Shown: in pieces, positions 27,036 through 35,788 of the stretch
Numbering within the stretch: the first letter of the stretch is position 1
Layout of the letters: each line of letters begins with the position of its first letter
Origin: CAYWWY01 sp964580185
Lineage (GTDB): Bacteria; Thermotogota; Thermotogae; MWEM01
Direction: 5' to 3'
Assembly (NCBI GenBank): GCA_964580185.1
Contig: CAZOJQ010000007.1
Coordinates: 10,644-74,643, forward strand
Length of the DNA stretch: 64,000 bases
Made by a program: the position numbers and the translations under genes
Notes under the pieces: generated by a model
Seen by the model: the letters and a program-made list of their open reading frames with translations, nothing else
What the model was told of the DNA's origin: nothing
The model's database searches: none

Positions 27036-27246
27036 AGAGATTGAGATTGGCGTTTTCCGCTTCCGAAAGGTAGGTTGCAACGCTGCCAATTTCTACCCCT
27101 TCGATCAGTACCTCTTTTCGAATGCATATCAAATCCATGGACATCTGACAAGCGACGAGGATTACCCCGTTTTCTTTGGCTGCTTGCATCATAGAGGTCC
27201 ATTGGGGTACTGGAGCCCATACACATCCAGGTGATGCTGCGTCTTA
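27028..27246 (-). pseudogene. DsrE/DsrF-like protein remnant (C-terminal part only)
   Basis: Minus-strand frame with the C-terminal signature of DsrE-family proteins that accompany CoA-disulfide reductases: AAKENGVILVACQMSMDL, then IRKEVLIEGVEIGSVATYL. The first ATG pair (27187-27192) gives 54 residues; family members are about three times longer and the N-terminal half is absent. It lies in the same reading frame as the reductase gene, separated by its TGA, a codon and a TAA. It overlaps the convergent gene end at 27035 by eight bases. Either a truncated gene or the decayed third domain of a former fusion. Confidence 0.6.
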
Positions 27247-27249
27247 ACT

Positions 27250-28953
27250 TCACAGATCGCGCTGAATGGGGCTGGGACTAAGGTTTTGGTCTGGATGGAT
27301 CGGAACCGGCATATTTGTCGCATATTGGAAGGTTTTTACACCACCTGAAAGGTTTTTCGCTGAAAACCCATTTTGAGTCAAAATCCGACAAGCCAGATAC
27401 CCTCTTTGGCCGATTAGGCAAACCGTAACGTATGTTCTGGATCGATCGAGTTCATGTAAACGGCCTCTCAGTTCATGGAGAGGAATGGACAGGGTATTTC
27501 TCTTCCCGAAAGGGTTGATGGTCTGTTCTTCGATTGTCCGCACATCCAAGAACAAAGTGTTTGGATCGTCCATATCATTTGCTTCTCGCCAAGAAATGGG
27601 ATCCATCTGACGGTGAAGAATGTTCTGGGCTACGTAACCGGCGATGTTTACCGGATCTTTTGCGCTTCCATACGGGGGCGCGTACGCCAACTCCAACTGA
27701 CACAAATCGGAAACCGTATGTCTCATCTTAATCATCGCTGCCAGCACGTCAATTCGCTTGTCCACCCCGTCCATACCGACAATTTGAGCACCCAGTATTG
27801 TTCCTTCGGGATCAAAAAGCAGTTTGATGATCATCGGAAGCGCGCCGGGGTAGTACCCCGCATGACTGTTTGAATGAGTTATGGAGGAGAGAAAAGAGCG
27901 TCCCATGCTCTTCAACCATCGTTCATTCAGCCCAACAGATGCCGCGGTTAGCTCAAAAACCTTTGCAATGGACGTTCCGATTCCTCCTTCGTATGGGTTT
28001 TGCTTACCATGAATCATATGGTCAGCCGCCAAACGGGCTTGACGGTTTGCCGGACCAGCAAGGTGGGTCAATACAGGCGCTTGGATCAAAGGATTCCATA
28101 CCTCAATCGCGTCTCCAACGGCATAAATATCGGGATCGGAAGTCTGAAGGAACTCATTTACTTGGATCCCTACCTTTCCCATGGTCAATCCTGCTTCCAC
28201 CGCAAGGTTTGTCTCCGGCACGACGCCGGTTGCCATGAAAAGCATATCTGTTTCTTGCTTCGAACCATTGCTCATCACCAAACGCATTCTAGGTTGAACC
28301 GCTTCAACCCGCACGATGGATTGATTCAAGCAAAGTCGGACCCCCTGATCCACCAGATGCTGATGAATCCACCCCACCATTTCCGGATCCATTTGGATGA
28401 GCACTTGATCGCTCATTTCGACTAGATCGACCTCCAATCCTCGAATGGCAAGGTTTTCTGCCATTTCCAGACCAATGAAACCCCCGCCCACAATCATCGC
28501 CTTTTTGGGTTGGTTGGTATCGATGTATGCTATGATTTGATCCATATCGGGGATCGTCCGTAACGAAAAGACAGGCGCTCCTTCCGCACCAGGAATTTTC
28601 AGAGGATATGGGCGCGCTCCCGGCGCAAGAAGCAGTTTATCAAAGCGCTCTGCCACCGTCGAACCATCAGAGGAACGCAAGATAACTTCCTTCTTCGAGG
28701 GATGGATTGCGATGGCTTCTGTTTGGATCCGCACTTCCACGTTGAGCTTCTCGCGAAAGCTTTCCGGGGTCTCTAGGATTAATCGATCTTTTTCCGTGAT
28801 AGTTCCTCCTATATGATAGGGCAAACCGCAATTTGCGAAACTAACGGAATCGGCCCGATCCACCATAAGAATCTGAGCATGTTCATCCAACCTTCTCAAG
28901 CGCGCCGCGGCAGTTGCACCACCCGCAACCCCGCCGATAATCACAATCTTCAT
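27250..28953 (-). CDS. CoA-disulfide reductase with C-terminal rhodanese domain
   Basis: FAD- and NAD(P)H-dependent reductase of CoA disulfides and persulfides, 567 residues. FAD-binding IIGGVAGGATAAARLRR at 5-21, the single redox cysteine in SFANCGLPYH near 43, NAD site VGGGFIGLEMAENL near 158 and the FAD-closing TSDPDIYAVGDA near 275. The rhodanese domain (about 465-550) has the active Cys in CLIGQRGY near 511. Such fusions reduce polysulfide or CoA-persulfide in anaerobes. The gene overlaps the PadR regulator by four bases, and a DsrE-like remnant follows it, matching the usual sulfur-relay neighbourhood. Confidence 0.93.
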   Translation of the reverse strand: MKIVIIGGVAGGATAAARLRRLDEHAQILMVDRADSVSFANCGLPYHIGGTITEKDRLILETPESFREKLNVEVRIQTEAIAIHPSKKEVILRSSDGSTVAERFDKLLLAPGARPYPLKIPGAEGAPVFSLRTIPDMDQIIAYIDTNQPKKAMIVGGGFIGLEMAENLAIRGLEVDLVEMSDQVLIQMDPEMVGWIHQHLVDQGVRLCLNQSIVRVEAVQPRMRLVMSNGSKQETDMLFMATGVVPETNLAVEAGLTMGKVGIQVNEFLQTSDPDIYAVGDAIEVWNPLIQAPVLTHLAGPANRQARLAADHMIHGKQNPYEGGIGTSIAKVFELTAASVGLNERWLKSMGRSFLSSITHSNSHAGYYPGALPMIIKLLFDPEGTILGAQIVGMDGVDKRIDVLAAMIKMRHTVSDLCQLELAYAPPYGSAKDPVNIAGYVAQNILHRQMDPISWREANDMDDPNTLFLDVRTIEEQTINPFGKRNTLSIPLHELRGRLHELDRSRTYVTVCLIGQRGYLACRILTQNGFSAKNLSGGVKTFQYATNMPVPIHPDQNLSPSPIQRDL

Positions 28954-29255
28954 AGCTCGCCTTCCCGTATTGGGTTAGTTTTGTTCTGGGTGTTGAATTG
29001 AACCAGCGAATCGTACATCTTTTGGATGGATTGGATCAACTCACTCACTTGAGAGAGTTCGGTCCACTCTGTATCGGCCAATCTACGAATGAATGATAGA
29101 ATGGCTTCTTGCTTTGAAGTAAGGAGCCCTTCTTCCTTCAACTTGTTCAATAAGGGATAGACACTTCCGGGAGAAACCTCGATGCCTCGGAGGCTGCATG
29201 CCTTCAGAAACTCATATCCAGTTGTCTGCCCCTTCTCATGCAAATCGTGAATCAA
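28950..29255 (-). CDS. PadR-family transcriptional regulator, start uncertain
   Basis: Winged-helix regulator of the short PadR type. The diagnostic run TGYEFLKACSLRG then VSPGSVYPLLNKLKEEGLL is intact, followed by a short dimerisation helix. The only in-frame start codon is TTG at 29253-29255, which falls inside the first HTH helix; homology seems to continue upstream (NHSIVRDLLIHDL). An ATG with a good ribosome site (29288-29290) is in another frame and stops after seven codons, so the 5' end may be frameshifted or use a rare start such as ATC. It is cotranscribed with the CoA-disulfide reductase, which it probably controls. Confidence 0.75.
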   Translation of the reverse strand: MIHDLHEKGQTTGYEFLKACSLRGIEVSPGSVYPLLNKLKEEGLLTSKQEAILSFIRRLADTEWTELSQVSELIQSIQKMYDSLVQFNTQNKTNPIREGEL

Positions 29256-29318
29256 AAGATCACGGACTATGGAGTGGTTCGCGATATCATCTTCTCCCTT
29301 CTCGTTTTCTCCGGATAG

Positions 29319-29336
29319 TATATCATATTCGATATA
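29319..29336. promoter_or_regulatory. Inverted-repeat operator candidate for PadR
   Basis: TATATC (29319-29324), 6-base spacer, GATATA (29331-29336). It overlaps a minus-strand TATACT (29318-29323) that could be the padR -10 box, the geometry expected for autorepression. PadR sites are commonly AT-rich inverted repeats; this assignment is inferred. Confidence 0.45.
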
Positions 29337-29370
29337 TCTGTTGGGATCGATTAACTCTCTATTCAGGCTT

Positions 29371-29399
29371 TTGTTTCTTTTCCGAATTTATGGTACAAT
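29371..29399 (+). promoter_or_regulatory. Predicted promoter for the chemoreceptor gene
   Basis: TTGTTT (29371-29376), 17-base spacer ending in TGG, TACAAT (29394-29399), 60 bases before the ATG. Confidence 0.6.
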
Positions 29400-29459
29400 T
29401 ATTCGAAAAGAATTCAAGAGCCGCTTGCATGAAGAGGCGTTCTGCAACAGGAGGTAGGC

Positions 29460-31790
29460 ATGAGAATTTCGACAAAACTGATGCTCAGTTTTTTGAGCAT
29501 CGTAGGTGTTTTGTGTATTATCTTAGGAATTACCTTCATTTCTTTGGGTGAACTAAACATTCGAGCGGAACGCATCGCTCAGGGCGCAACTGAATCAGAA
29601 GAAAGCTTGGCGTCTTTTGCTGCGGTTCAGCAGTTTGTGTCCCAGTTGGATCGTGAGATTCAAAGAGTGTTTAAACTCGGATATATCCAAGATATGCAGA
29701 CCATGCAGGAGATGAAGGATGGGTTTGCTCAGACACTTCAGACCCTCCAACAGGTCCGTTTGGAAGGAGCTCAAGGAGCTCAGATCCATCAATTGCTGGA
29801 TCAGTTGCAGCAACAAGTTCTCGAAATCTTTCGTTTGAAAGAACAGGAATTGCGCGGGCGGCAAACATTGGTTCAATTGCAGAGCATGGTTCTGGAACGT
29901 CAGGTTCGGAACTTGGAGTATAACTACGAACGACTCGAACAGATGCAAGTGATCGATCCCCGCAATGTGAACAATTTTTTGGATCAACTGGATGGGATGA
30001 AAGAAGAGTTTCGGGATGCAGAGATCGACGAGTTCTTTGCTCAGGATGTCCGAAATCGGTTAGTTATGGCCCGCTTGGACTCTCTTTCTCTGTATGAGTT
30101 GGAACTCCTTTGGCATACGGATCGAATTTCCCCTGAACTAAGAGTTCCCAATCTGATCTATATCCAGTACTTGAGCCGTGAACTGTTAACTCAACCAAGC
30201 ACAATTCCTCAAACCCAAGCAAAAATCCGCGATACGGTGCGAACCCTGCGTTCCTTTTTTTCCCAATTGCTTGAATCGGAACAAGACCCTTCATGGGATC
30301 GGGTCGAGTTGATCGCATTGGATGACAGTGTTCGGATTTATGGAAACCGGATTGACGTGATGATTCGGGCCCAGAACGAGATTCAGGCAAGTCAAGCCCA
30401 ACTGGACGCCGGTAACAAAACAATCGAACAAACTCAGGGCACCATCCAGAAAAGCCAGGATGATTCTTTGGTTGTCATCAACAACCAAATCGAGCAAACC
30501 GTGCGATCGATAACGCAAACCCTCGATCCCATTTTGCGGACACAACAAGAAGGGGTGGAATCGACGATTCATGACGCTCGGATCAACAGTACAGAGACTG
30601 AACAAGTAATCCGAAATACAAATAATCAGATTACCTGGTTGATCGTGATTGCGATTGGTGTATGTGTTCTGGTTTTTTTGATCATATTTGCCACCATCAA
30701 CCGCCCCATAAAAGAGCTGATTCACGTTTCCGACCAACTGGCCGAGTTGAAGCTGAACGTCGTTTTTTCCCGGAAACGGAGAAAAGATGAAATCGGACGC
30801 CTTCAAGCCTCATTCCAGAAGATGGTCGAGTCGATCAAAGCGACTTTGATTAGCGTGCATGATGCGTCAGAACGTCTTTCACGCGATTCCCAAGGCATTG
30901 TTGCCTCAGTCGAAGAGAACTCTGCTACTTCCGAAGAGATCGCTTCTGGAATGAATGAAATCCAAAAATATATTACTGATTCTGTCGACCAATTGATGGG
31001 TGTCACACAAAAAACCGCCTCTTTGGCAAAGGAAAGCGATCGATTGATGACTACTGTGGAATCAACGATCACAGAAACCTCAAAAACACTGGACAAAGCA
31101 GTGGAGGATCAAAAGAAGATCGTTCACACCACTTCGGAAATCGAAACCATCGGCCATGAAGTCCGTGACAATATCGAAAAGGTGCAAGAACTAAAAAGCG
31201 TTACGGAAGAAGTAAATCAGTTCATTGATAAGATCAGCGAGATCGCGGAACAGACCAATTTACTCGCATTGAACGCAGCAATCGAAGCGGCCAGGGCCGG
31301 AGAAGCCGGCCGAGGATTTGCCGTAGTCGCCGATGAAGTCCGAAAGTTGGCCGAACAATCGAACAAAACCTCTCAAGAGATCAGCCAGAAGATTCAATCA
31401 ATAGGGGACCAGGTGGATGGAGTCGTTCAAGGTTCTCAGCAAAGCGCCAAAAAGGTTAATAAGATTGTGGTCGATGTATCCAATATCGCCGGCCAGATTC
31501 AGATTATCGTCGATGCCTTTGGTGGAGTGAATCATTCCATTCAGAAGATGGTGCATCAGATCCAGGGGCAAAATGAGCAGATTATGGAAGTATCTCGGAG
31601 TTCGGAAAAGACCGGGGAAAAGTTTGGAGATGTTGTGCAAACCATCACAAGTCTGAACAGTTCTATGCAGGAGAGTTCCAAGGCAATCAGCGACCTTGCC
31701 AATACTGCAGATCTATTGACCCAAATCTCCGACGAGCTAAGCATGCATGTCAAAAAGTTTCACATGGAGGAAGAGGAATCCTCTTCGTAA
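29460..31790 (+). CDS. Methyl-accepting chemotaxis protein
   Basis: A 776-residue membrane chemoreceptor. TM1 about residues 9-31; a large, Gln- and Leu-rich helical sensor region to about 388 with no recognised ligand fold; TM2 about 390-412 (WLIVIAIGVCVLVFLII); HAMP to about 465. The cytoplasmic coiled coil has the invariant hairpin tip, AEQTNLLALNAAIEAARAGE then RGFAVVADEVRKLAEQS, near 595-635. GGAGG lies five bases before the ATG. No C-terminal CheR-binding pentapeptide is seen. It would signal to an unlinked CheA and be demethylated by the CheB at 16431. Confidence 0.96.
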   Translation: MRISTKLMLSFLSIVGVLCIILGITFISLGELNIRAERIAQGATESEESLASFAAVQQFVSQLDREIQRVFKLGYIQDMQTMQEMKDGFAQTLQTLQQVRLEGAQGAQIHQLLDQLQQQVLEIFRLKEQELRGRQTLVQLQSMVLERQVRNLEYNYERLEQMQVIDPRNVNNFLDQLDGMKEEFRDAEIDEFFAQDVRNRLVMARLDSLSLYELELLWHTDRISPELRVPNLIYIQYLSRELLTQPSTIPQTQAKIRDTVRTLRSFFSQLLESEQDPSWDRVELIALDDSVRIYGNRIDVMIRAQNEIQASQAQLDAGNKTIEQTQGTIQKSQDDSLVVINNQIEQTVRSITQTLDPILRTQQEGVESTIHDARINSTETEQVIRNTNNQITWLIVIAIGVCVLVFLIIFATINRPIKELIHVSDQLAELKLNVVFSRKRRKDEIGRLQASFQKMVESIKATLISVHDASERLSRDSQGIVASVEENSATSEEIASGMNEIQKYITDSVDQLMGVTQKTASLAKESDRLMTTVESTITETSKTLDKAVEDQKKIVHTTSEIETIGHEVRDNIEKVQELKSVTEEVNQFIDKISEIAEQTNLLALNAAIEAARAGEAGRGFAVVADEVRKLAEQSNKTSQEISQKIQSIGDQVDGVVQGSQQSAKKVNKIVVDVSNIAGQIQIIVDAFGGVNHSIQKMVHQIQGQNEQIMEVSRSSEKTGEKFGDVVQTITSLNSSMQESSKAISDLANTADLLTQISDELSMHVKKFHMEEEESSS

Positions 31791-31820
31791 GGAGAAAAAA
31801 ACCCTCGTGAACGATCGATC

Positions 31821-32780
31821 ATGATTCGAGAACTAACCATAGATCATCTGGAATCAGCAGTGGATTTGGTCTTATCAGCATATGATGAAGAGAGAGACTG
31901 GCTTCCCATGTTGCCCAATCCAAGTGATTTATCCTCGATTGTGAAACCCAAAATGCACCGAATGATTCTCCAGAAGAGGGTATTCGGAGCCTTAGCTCAA
32001 GGGAAGCTCGTGGGGCTTCTCGGGGGATACCCCGTAGAAGCGCTTTTTGGGGCGGTCCCGGGAATTTACTGCCCATTGTACGGTCATGCTGTGCGAAAGG
32101 ATCAAAGAGGGTCAATCCAGTCGGACCTGTACTTGAGTGCTGCCCATCATTGGGTCCAGGAAGGATTCTTATCGCACGCGCTTACTCTTTACGCTCAAGA
32201 TCAACTCTCGGTTCAAAACTGGTTTTGGTTCGGGTTTGGATTGCGGTGTGTGGATTCTGTCCGCACTGTTGAACCAATATCCACTAGTCCTTCAATCCCT
32301 ATTCAAAAAGCCGAGTTGGATGACATCCCAACCCTGAGACATATCCATCGTTCTCACACCCAGTACTACAATCGATCTCCCTTGTTCATGCCTTTGCAAG
32401 AAGAAGATCCGGTGCAAGACTTGATGGATTGGATGCAGCGGGACAATCACCACCTATGGATGGCGCTCGATGGTCCGGAACCCAAAGGATATATGAGAAT
32501 TCAACCGAGCGGAGAATCGTTCATCAGTGATCACCCCTCAATGATGAGCATTACGGGAGCATTCGTATCGGAAGATTTCCGCGGAAAAGGAGTGGGAACC
32601 CAACTCCTGGCTGAAATACAGAGGTGGATGTCAGATCACAATTACCGGCTTTGTGGGGTGGATTTTGAGTCGTTCAATCCTTTTGGACGCTCCTTTTGGA
32701 ATCGATATTTTACCCCCTATACCTTCTCCATGGTTCGTAGGATTGATGAGCGGATTGTTTCGCCTGAACCGGTTACCTGA
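31821..32780 (+). CDS. Two-domain GNAT acetyltransferase
   Basis: A 319-residue protein with GNAT-like folds in tandem. The N-terminal half is degenerate; the C-terminal half has the acetyl-CoA motif FRGKGVGTQLL near residue 255, after a beta-bulge strand MSITGAFVSE. Acceptor unknown. It starts 30 bases after the MCP stop and is followed 13 bases later by a dehydrogenase gene, so it heads the sugar gene run to 37186. It may acetylate a sugar, amine or antibiotic; the context does not decide. Confidence 0.78.
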   Translation: MIRELTIDHLESAVDLVLSAYDEERDWLPMLPNPSDLSSIVKPKMHRMILQKRVFGALAQGKLVGLLGGYPVEALFGAVPGIYCPLYGHAVRKDQRGSIQSDLYLSAAHHWVQEGFLSHALTLYAQDQLSVQNWFWFGFGLRCVDSVRTVEPISTSPSIPIQKAELDDIPTLRHIHRSHTQYYNRSPLFMPLQEEDPVQDLMDWMQRDNHHLWMALDGPEPKGYMRIQPSGESFISDHPSMMSITGAFVSEDFRGKGVGTQLLAEIQRWMSDHNYRLCGVDFESFNPFGRSFWNRYFTPYTFSMVRRIDERIVSPEPVT

Positions 32781-32793
32781 GAAAGGAGGCTTT

Positions 32794-33882
32794 GTGCCAA
32801 AACAACTCATCGCAACTGCGCCCAGAACTGCCATGATTGAAGAGTATGAAGATAGACCCATCCGCCCGTTCGAAGTGAGAGTCCGAACAGAATTTGCCAG
32901 CCCAAAACACGGAACGGAACTCGTGGATTTTCGGGGTACCAGCCCTTTTGAACAGGAACGATTTGATCCAGAACGAAATCTCTTCATTCCTCGAGAAAAA
33001 GGAGAAGGATCGGGCGTTCCTTTTGGTTCCTGGAATCTGGGGAACCAGTTTGTGGGGAAAATTGTCGAGGCGGGCCAAGAAGTCCGGACATTTCGCAAAG
33101 GGGACCGAGTGAGTTCCTACGGAGGAATCCGTGAGACCCACATCCTTCCAGCAGTAAACAACCCTCGATTGCGGACCTTTCCCAGTGATTCTCCGATTCC
33201 CTTTTCTTCTTTGTGGAAAAGCGCACTTTGTCACGATCCTGCTCAATTTGCTCTAGGCGGGGTACGCGACTGTCATATCCGACCTGGAGATCGAGTGGCT
33301 GTATTTGGGCTTGGGGCAATCGGGTTGATCGCTGTTCAACTATGCATCAAACTGGGGGCTTCTTATGTGGCTGGAATCGATCCCATTGCGCGTAGGAGGG
33401 AATTGGCCAAACATTGGGGGGCTTCTGATGTCTTTGATCCCGTCGATTGTGATGTAGGGTTGATGGTGAAAACCCGTTCAAAAAATCAGGGCATGGATGG
33501 AATCATTGAAACAAGTGGGCATCCTTCCGCTCTTCAACAGGCCTTACGGGGTCTTGGATACGGCGGAACGATCTCCTTCGTCGCCTTCGGGAAAGAAATC
33601 CAAGGAGGGTTGAATTTTGGAAAAGAGGCCCATTTCAATAACGCGAAGATCGTATTTTCCCGGGCAGCGAGCCTTCCCAATACTGATCATCCGCGATGGG
33701 ACCGTCAAAGAATTGAAGATGTCTGTTGGCATATGTTGATGACAGGTTTTCTGGATGGATCCGAAATTGTCCATCCCGTTCTTCCTTTTGCGGAATCCGC
33801 CGAAGCCTATATGGATTTTGTCGACAAACACCCCGAAGAAAGCATTAAATTGGGGATTTCTTTCCCCGGAACGCCTCTATGA
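32794..33882 (+). CDS. Zinc-type medium-chain dehydrogenase, catalytic Cys replaced
   Basis: An MDR-superfamily oxidoreductase of 362 residues with a GroES-like N-terminal domain and a Rossmann domain (VFGLGAIGLIAVQL near 169, ASDVFDP near 210). The position that normally holds the first zinc-ligand Cys reads SPKHGTELVDFRG, His instead of Cys, so the metal site is altered or lost. GTG at 32794 is chosen because AAAGGAGG lies four bases upstream; the frame is open further up but overlaps the GNAT gene. It overlaps the isomerase gene as ATGA. Likely oxidises a sugar or polyol together with the downstream Gfo/Idh enzyme. Confidence 0.85.
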   Translation: MPKQLIATAPRTAMIEEYEDRPIRPFEVRVRTEFASPKHGTELVDFRGTSPFEQERFDPERNLFIPREKGEGSGVPFGSWNLGNQFVGKIVEAGQEVRTFRKGDRVSSYGGIRETHILPAVNNPRLRTFPSDSPIPFSSLWKSALCHDPAQFALGGVRDCHIRPGDRVAVFGLGAIGLIAVQLCIKLGASYVAGIDPIARRRELAKHWGASDVFDPVDCDVGLMVKTRSKNQGMDGIIETSGHPSALQQALRGLGYGGTISFVAFGKEIQGGLNFGKEAHFNNAKIVFSRAASLPNTDHPRWDRQRIEDVCWHMLMTGFLDGSEIVHPVLPFAESAEAYMDFVDKHPEESIKLGISFPGTPL

Positions 33883-34706
33883 GGGTGGCAACCCAGGACA
33901 AACCCTTTTTTCCCGAGGAGTGGGATCAAAAATTTGCTGCTGTGAAAGATTTGGGGTTCGATGGGTTTGAAATCGATGGAAAACCCCTTCTGAATCAATT
34001 TTCAAAAGTTCAGAAAGCCATCGAACGTACCGGCCTTCCTATTGTCGGAATATGCGGTGGATATCGAGGGTGGATTGGGGATTTCGACCGGACCAAAAGG
34101 CTACAGGCATTGGATGATATCAAGCAGATGCTTCAAGCCGCTCAAACGTTGGACATTGCGGGTATCGTTGCCCCAGCAGCTTGGGGCATGTTTTCCCTTC
34201 GACTTCCTCCAATGGTTCCGCCGCGGACCCAAGAAGAAGACCGCGAAGTGTTGTCGGAATCGCTAGCGATTCTGAACCATTCTGCGCAAAAGACTCAAAC
34301 ATGGATCTTTCTGGAACCTCTGAACCGGTACGAAGACCATATGATCAACACGGTCTCGGACGCATATTCTTTGATCCAAGCCGGTGGATGGGATCGGGTG
34401 ATGATCACGGCAGATTTTTATCACATGAACATTGAAGAAATTCGGATTTTCGACACAATTCGCGCCTTTGGACCGAAAATCGGTCATGTGCACCTTGCTG
34501 ACAGTCATCGGTATGAACCGGGGACAGGTCACACTGATTTCCTTTCAGGGTTTCATGCCCTGCATGAGAACGGATATGCTGGTGCATTGACATTTGAGTG
34601 CAGGGTAATCGGACAACCTCCTTTAGACGCTTATCGGAAGAGCTTGGGTTATATTCGTTCCCTCATCCTGAATGCCCAAAATAGACAAGGGAGCGCTCCA
34701 GGATGA
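33879..34706 (+). CDS. Sugar phosphate isomerase/epimerase-family TIM barrel
   Basis: Xylose isomerase-like TIM-barrel protein of 275 residues (AP endonuclease 2 superfamily, IolE/IolI-like). Visible features: DLGFDGFEIDGKPL near residue 25, the metal-ligand region FLEPLNRYEDHMINT near 145, the strand ITADFYHMNIEE near 176, HVHLADSHR near 205 and the final ligand in LTFECRV near 247. Adjacent dehydrogenase and Gfo/Idh genes overlap it by four bases on each side, suggesting a joint pathway for inositol or a rare sugar or sugar acid. Confidence 0.88.
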   Translation: MRVATQDKPFFPEEWDQKFAAVKDLGFDGFEIDGKPLLNQFSKVQKAIERTGLPIVGICGGYRGWIGDFDRTKRLQALDDIKQMLQAAQTLDIAGIVAPAAWGMFSLRLPPMVPPRTQEEDREVLSESLAILNHSAQKTQTWIFLEPLNRYEDHMINTVSDAYSLIQAGGWDRVMITADFYHMNIEEIRIFDTIRAFGPKIGHVHLADSHRYEPGTGHTDFLSGFHALHENGYAGALTFECRVIGQPPLDAYRKSLGYIRSLILNAQNRQGSAPG

Positions 34707-35743
34707 ACCGACTGCGCGTTGGTGTCATCGGCGCGGGAATGATTGCCGAAACCGCCCACATTCCGGCTTATCTTTCCCATCCGAATGAGGTGGAGTTGGT
34801 GGCTTTATGCAATATCCATCCGCAGAAAGCCCAAGGATTGGCGGATCGGTTCAACATTCCTCGGGTTTATGGAGATTATCAGGATATGATCACCCACGAG
34901 AACCTGGATGCTGTCAGTGTGTGCGTGCCCAACTGCTATCATGCTCCGATAACTGTTGATTGCCTGAAAGCCGGGTGTCATGTGTTGTGTGAAAAACCGC
35001 CTGCTATGAATGCCCAGGAAACTGAAGGCATGATTCAATCGGCTCGTGAACAGGGAAAAGTCTTGACCTTCAACCTGCATTACCGCCATTCGAAGCCTGT
35101 CCAATTGATCAAACGGTTGGCTGAACAGGGAACCTTTGGGCAAATCTATGCGGCGCGCATTCAAGCGTTGCGGAGAAGAGGGATCCCTGGATGGGGTAGT
35201 TTCACTCGGAAAGAGATTCAAGGCGGCGGTTGTTTGATCGATATTGGGGTGCACATGCTTGATGCCGCTTTATATGTAATGGGATTTCCGGACGTTGAAT
35301 ATATAGCCGCCAGCACATTCTCAAAAATCGGGACCCGTACGGGCGTTGGCCTAATGGGGTCCTGGGACCCAGATCGTTTCGAGGTGGAAGATGCAGCATT
35401 CGGCATGATCCGCTTTCGGGATGGAAGCTGTTTGCATTTGGAAAGCGCTTTTGCTGTAAATATGAAGGAACCAACCATCATGCAGGTCCATCTTTTTGGT
35501 GACCTCGCAGGAGCAACCGTTTTCCCACCCCAGATTTTCTCAGAGTCGGAACACGAGTTAACCAACACCGACTTTCCTCATTTAGAAACCAGCCATGATC
35601 ATCTTGCGAGCATAAGGGATTTCATTCATTGCTGTATTCACGGAGTCCAACCCTTGGTTCGTCTCGATGAGGCTTTGGCCACCCAGAGAATTTTGGATAT
35701 GATGTATCAGTCTGCTCAGATTGGAAAACCGGTCTTCGCATAA
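34703..35743 (+). CDS. Gfo/Idh/MocA-family NAD(P)-dependent oxidoreductase
   Basis: A 346-residue sugar or inositol dehydrogenase. Rossmann motif GVIGAGMIAETAH at 7-19, the family Lys in CEKPPAMN near 96 and the GGGCLIDIGVHMLDAALY helix near 173 (catalytic Asp/His). Overlaps the upstream isomerase gene (ATGA), and the GH13 gene begins right after its stop. With the dehydrogenase and isomerase it could oxidise, epimerise or dehydrate a hexose-derived substrate. Specific substrate not predictable. Confidence 0.92.
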   Translation: MNRLRVGVIGAGMIAETAHIPAYLSHPNEVELVALCNIHPQKAQGLADRFNIPRVYGDYQDMITHENLDAVSVCVPNCYHAPITVDCLKAGCHVLCEKPPAMNAQETEGMIQSAREQGKVLTFNLHYRHSKPVQLIKRLAEQGTFGQIYAARIQALRRRGIPGWGSFTRKEIQGGGCLIDIGVHMLDAALYVMGFPDVEYIAASTFSKIGTRTGVGLMGSWDPDRFEVEDAAFGMIRFRDGSCLHLESAFAVNMKEPTIMQVHLFGDLAGATVFPPQIFSESEHELTNTDFPHLETSHDHLASIRDFIHCCIHGVQPLVRLDEALATQRILDMMYQSAQIGKPVFA

Positions 35744-35788
35744 ATGCAAAGAGCTCTGAACACCATCTTATCCCGGAAGGATACCGTA

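Noticed and set aside
35744..35788. Upstream ATG at 35744 as GH13 start
   Set aside because: No Shine-Dalgarno, whereas the ATG at 35789 has GGAAGGA at good spacing and begins right at the GH13 barrel; kept only as an alternative.
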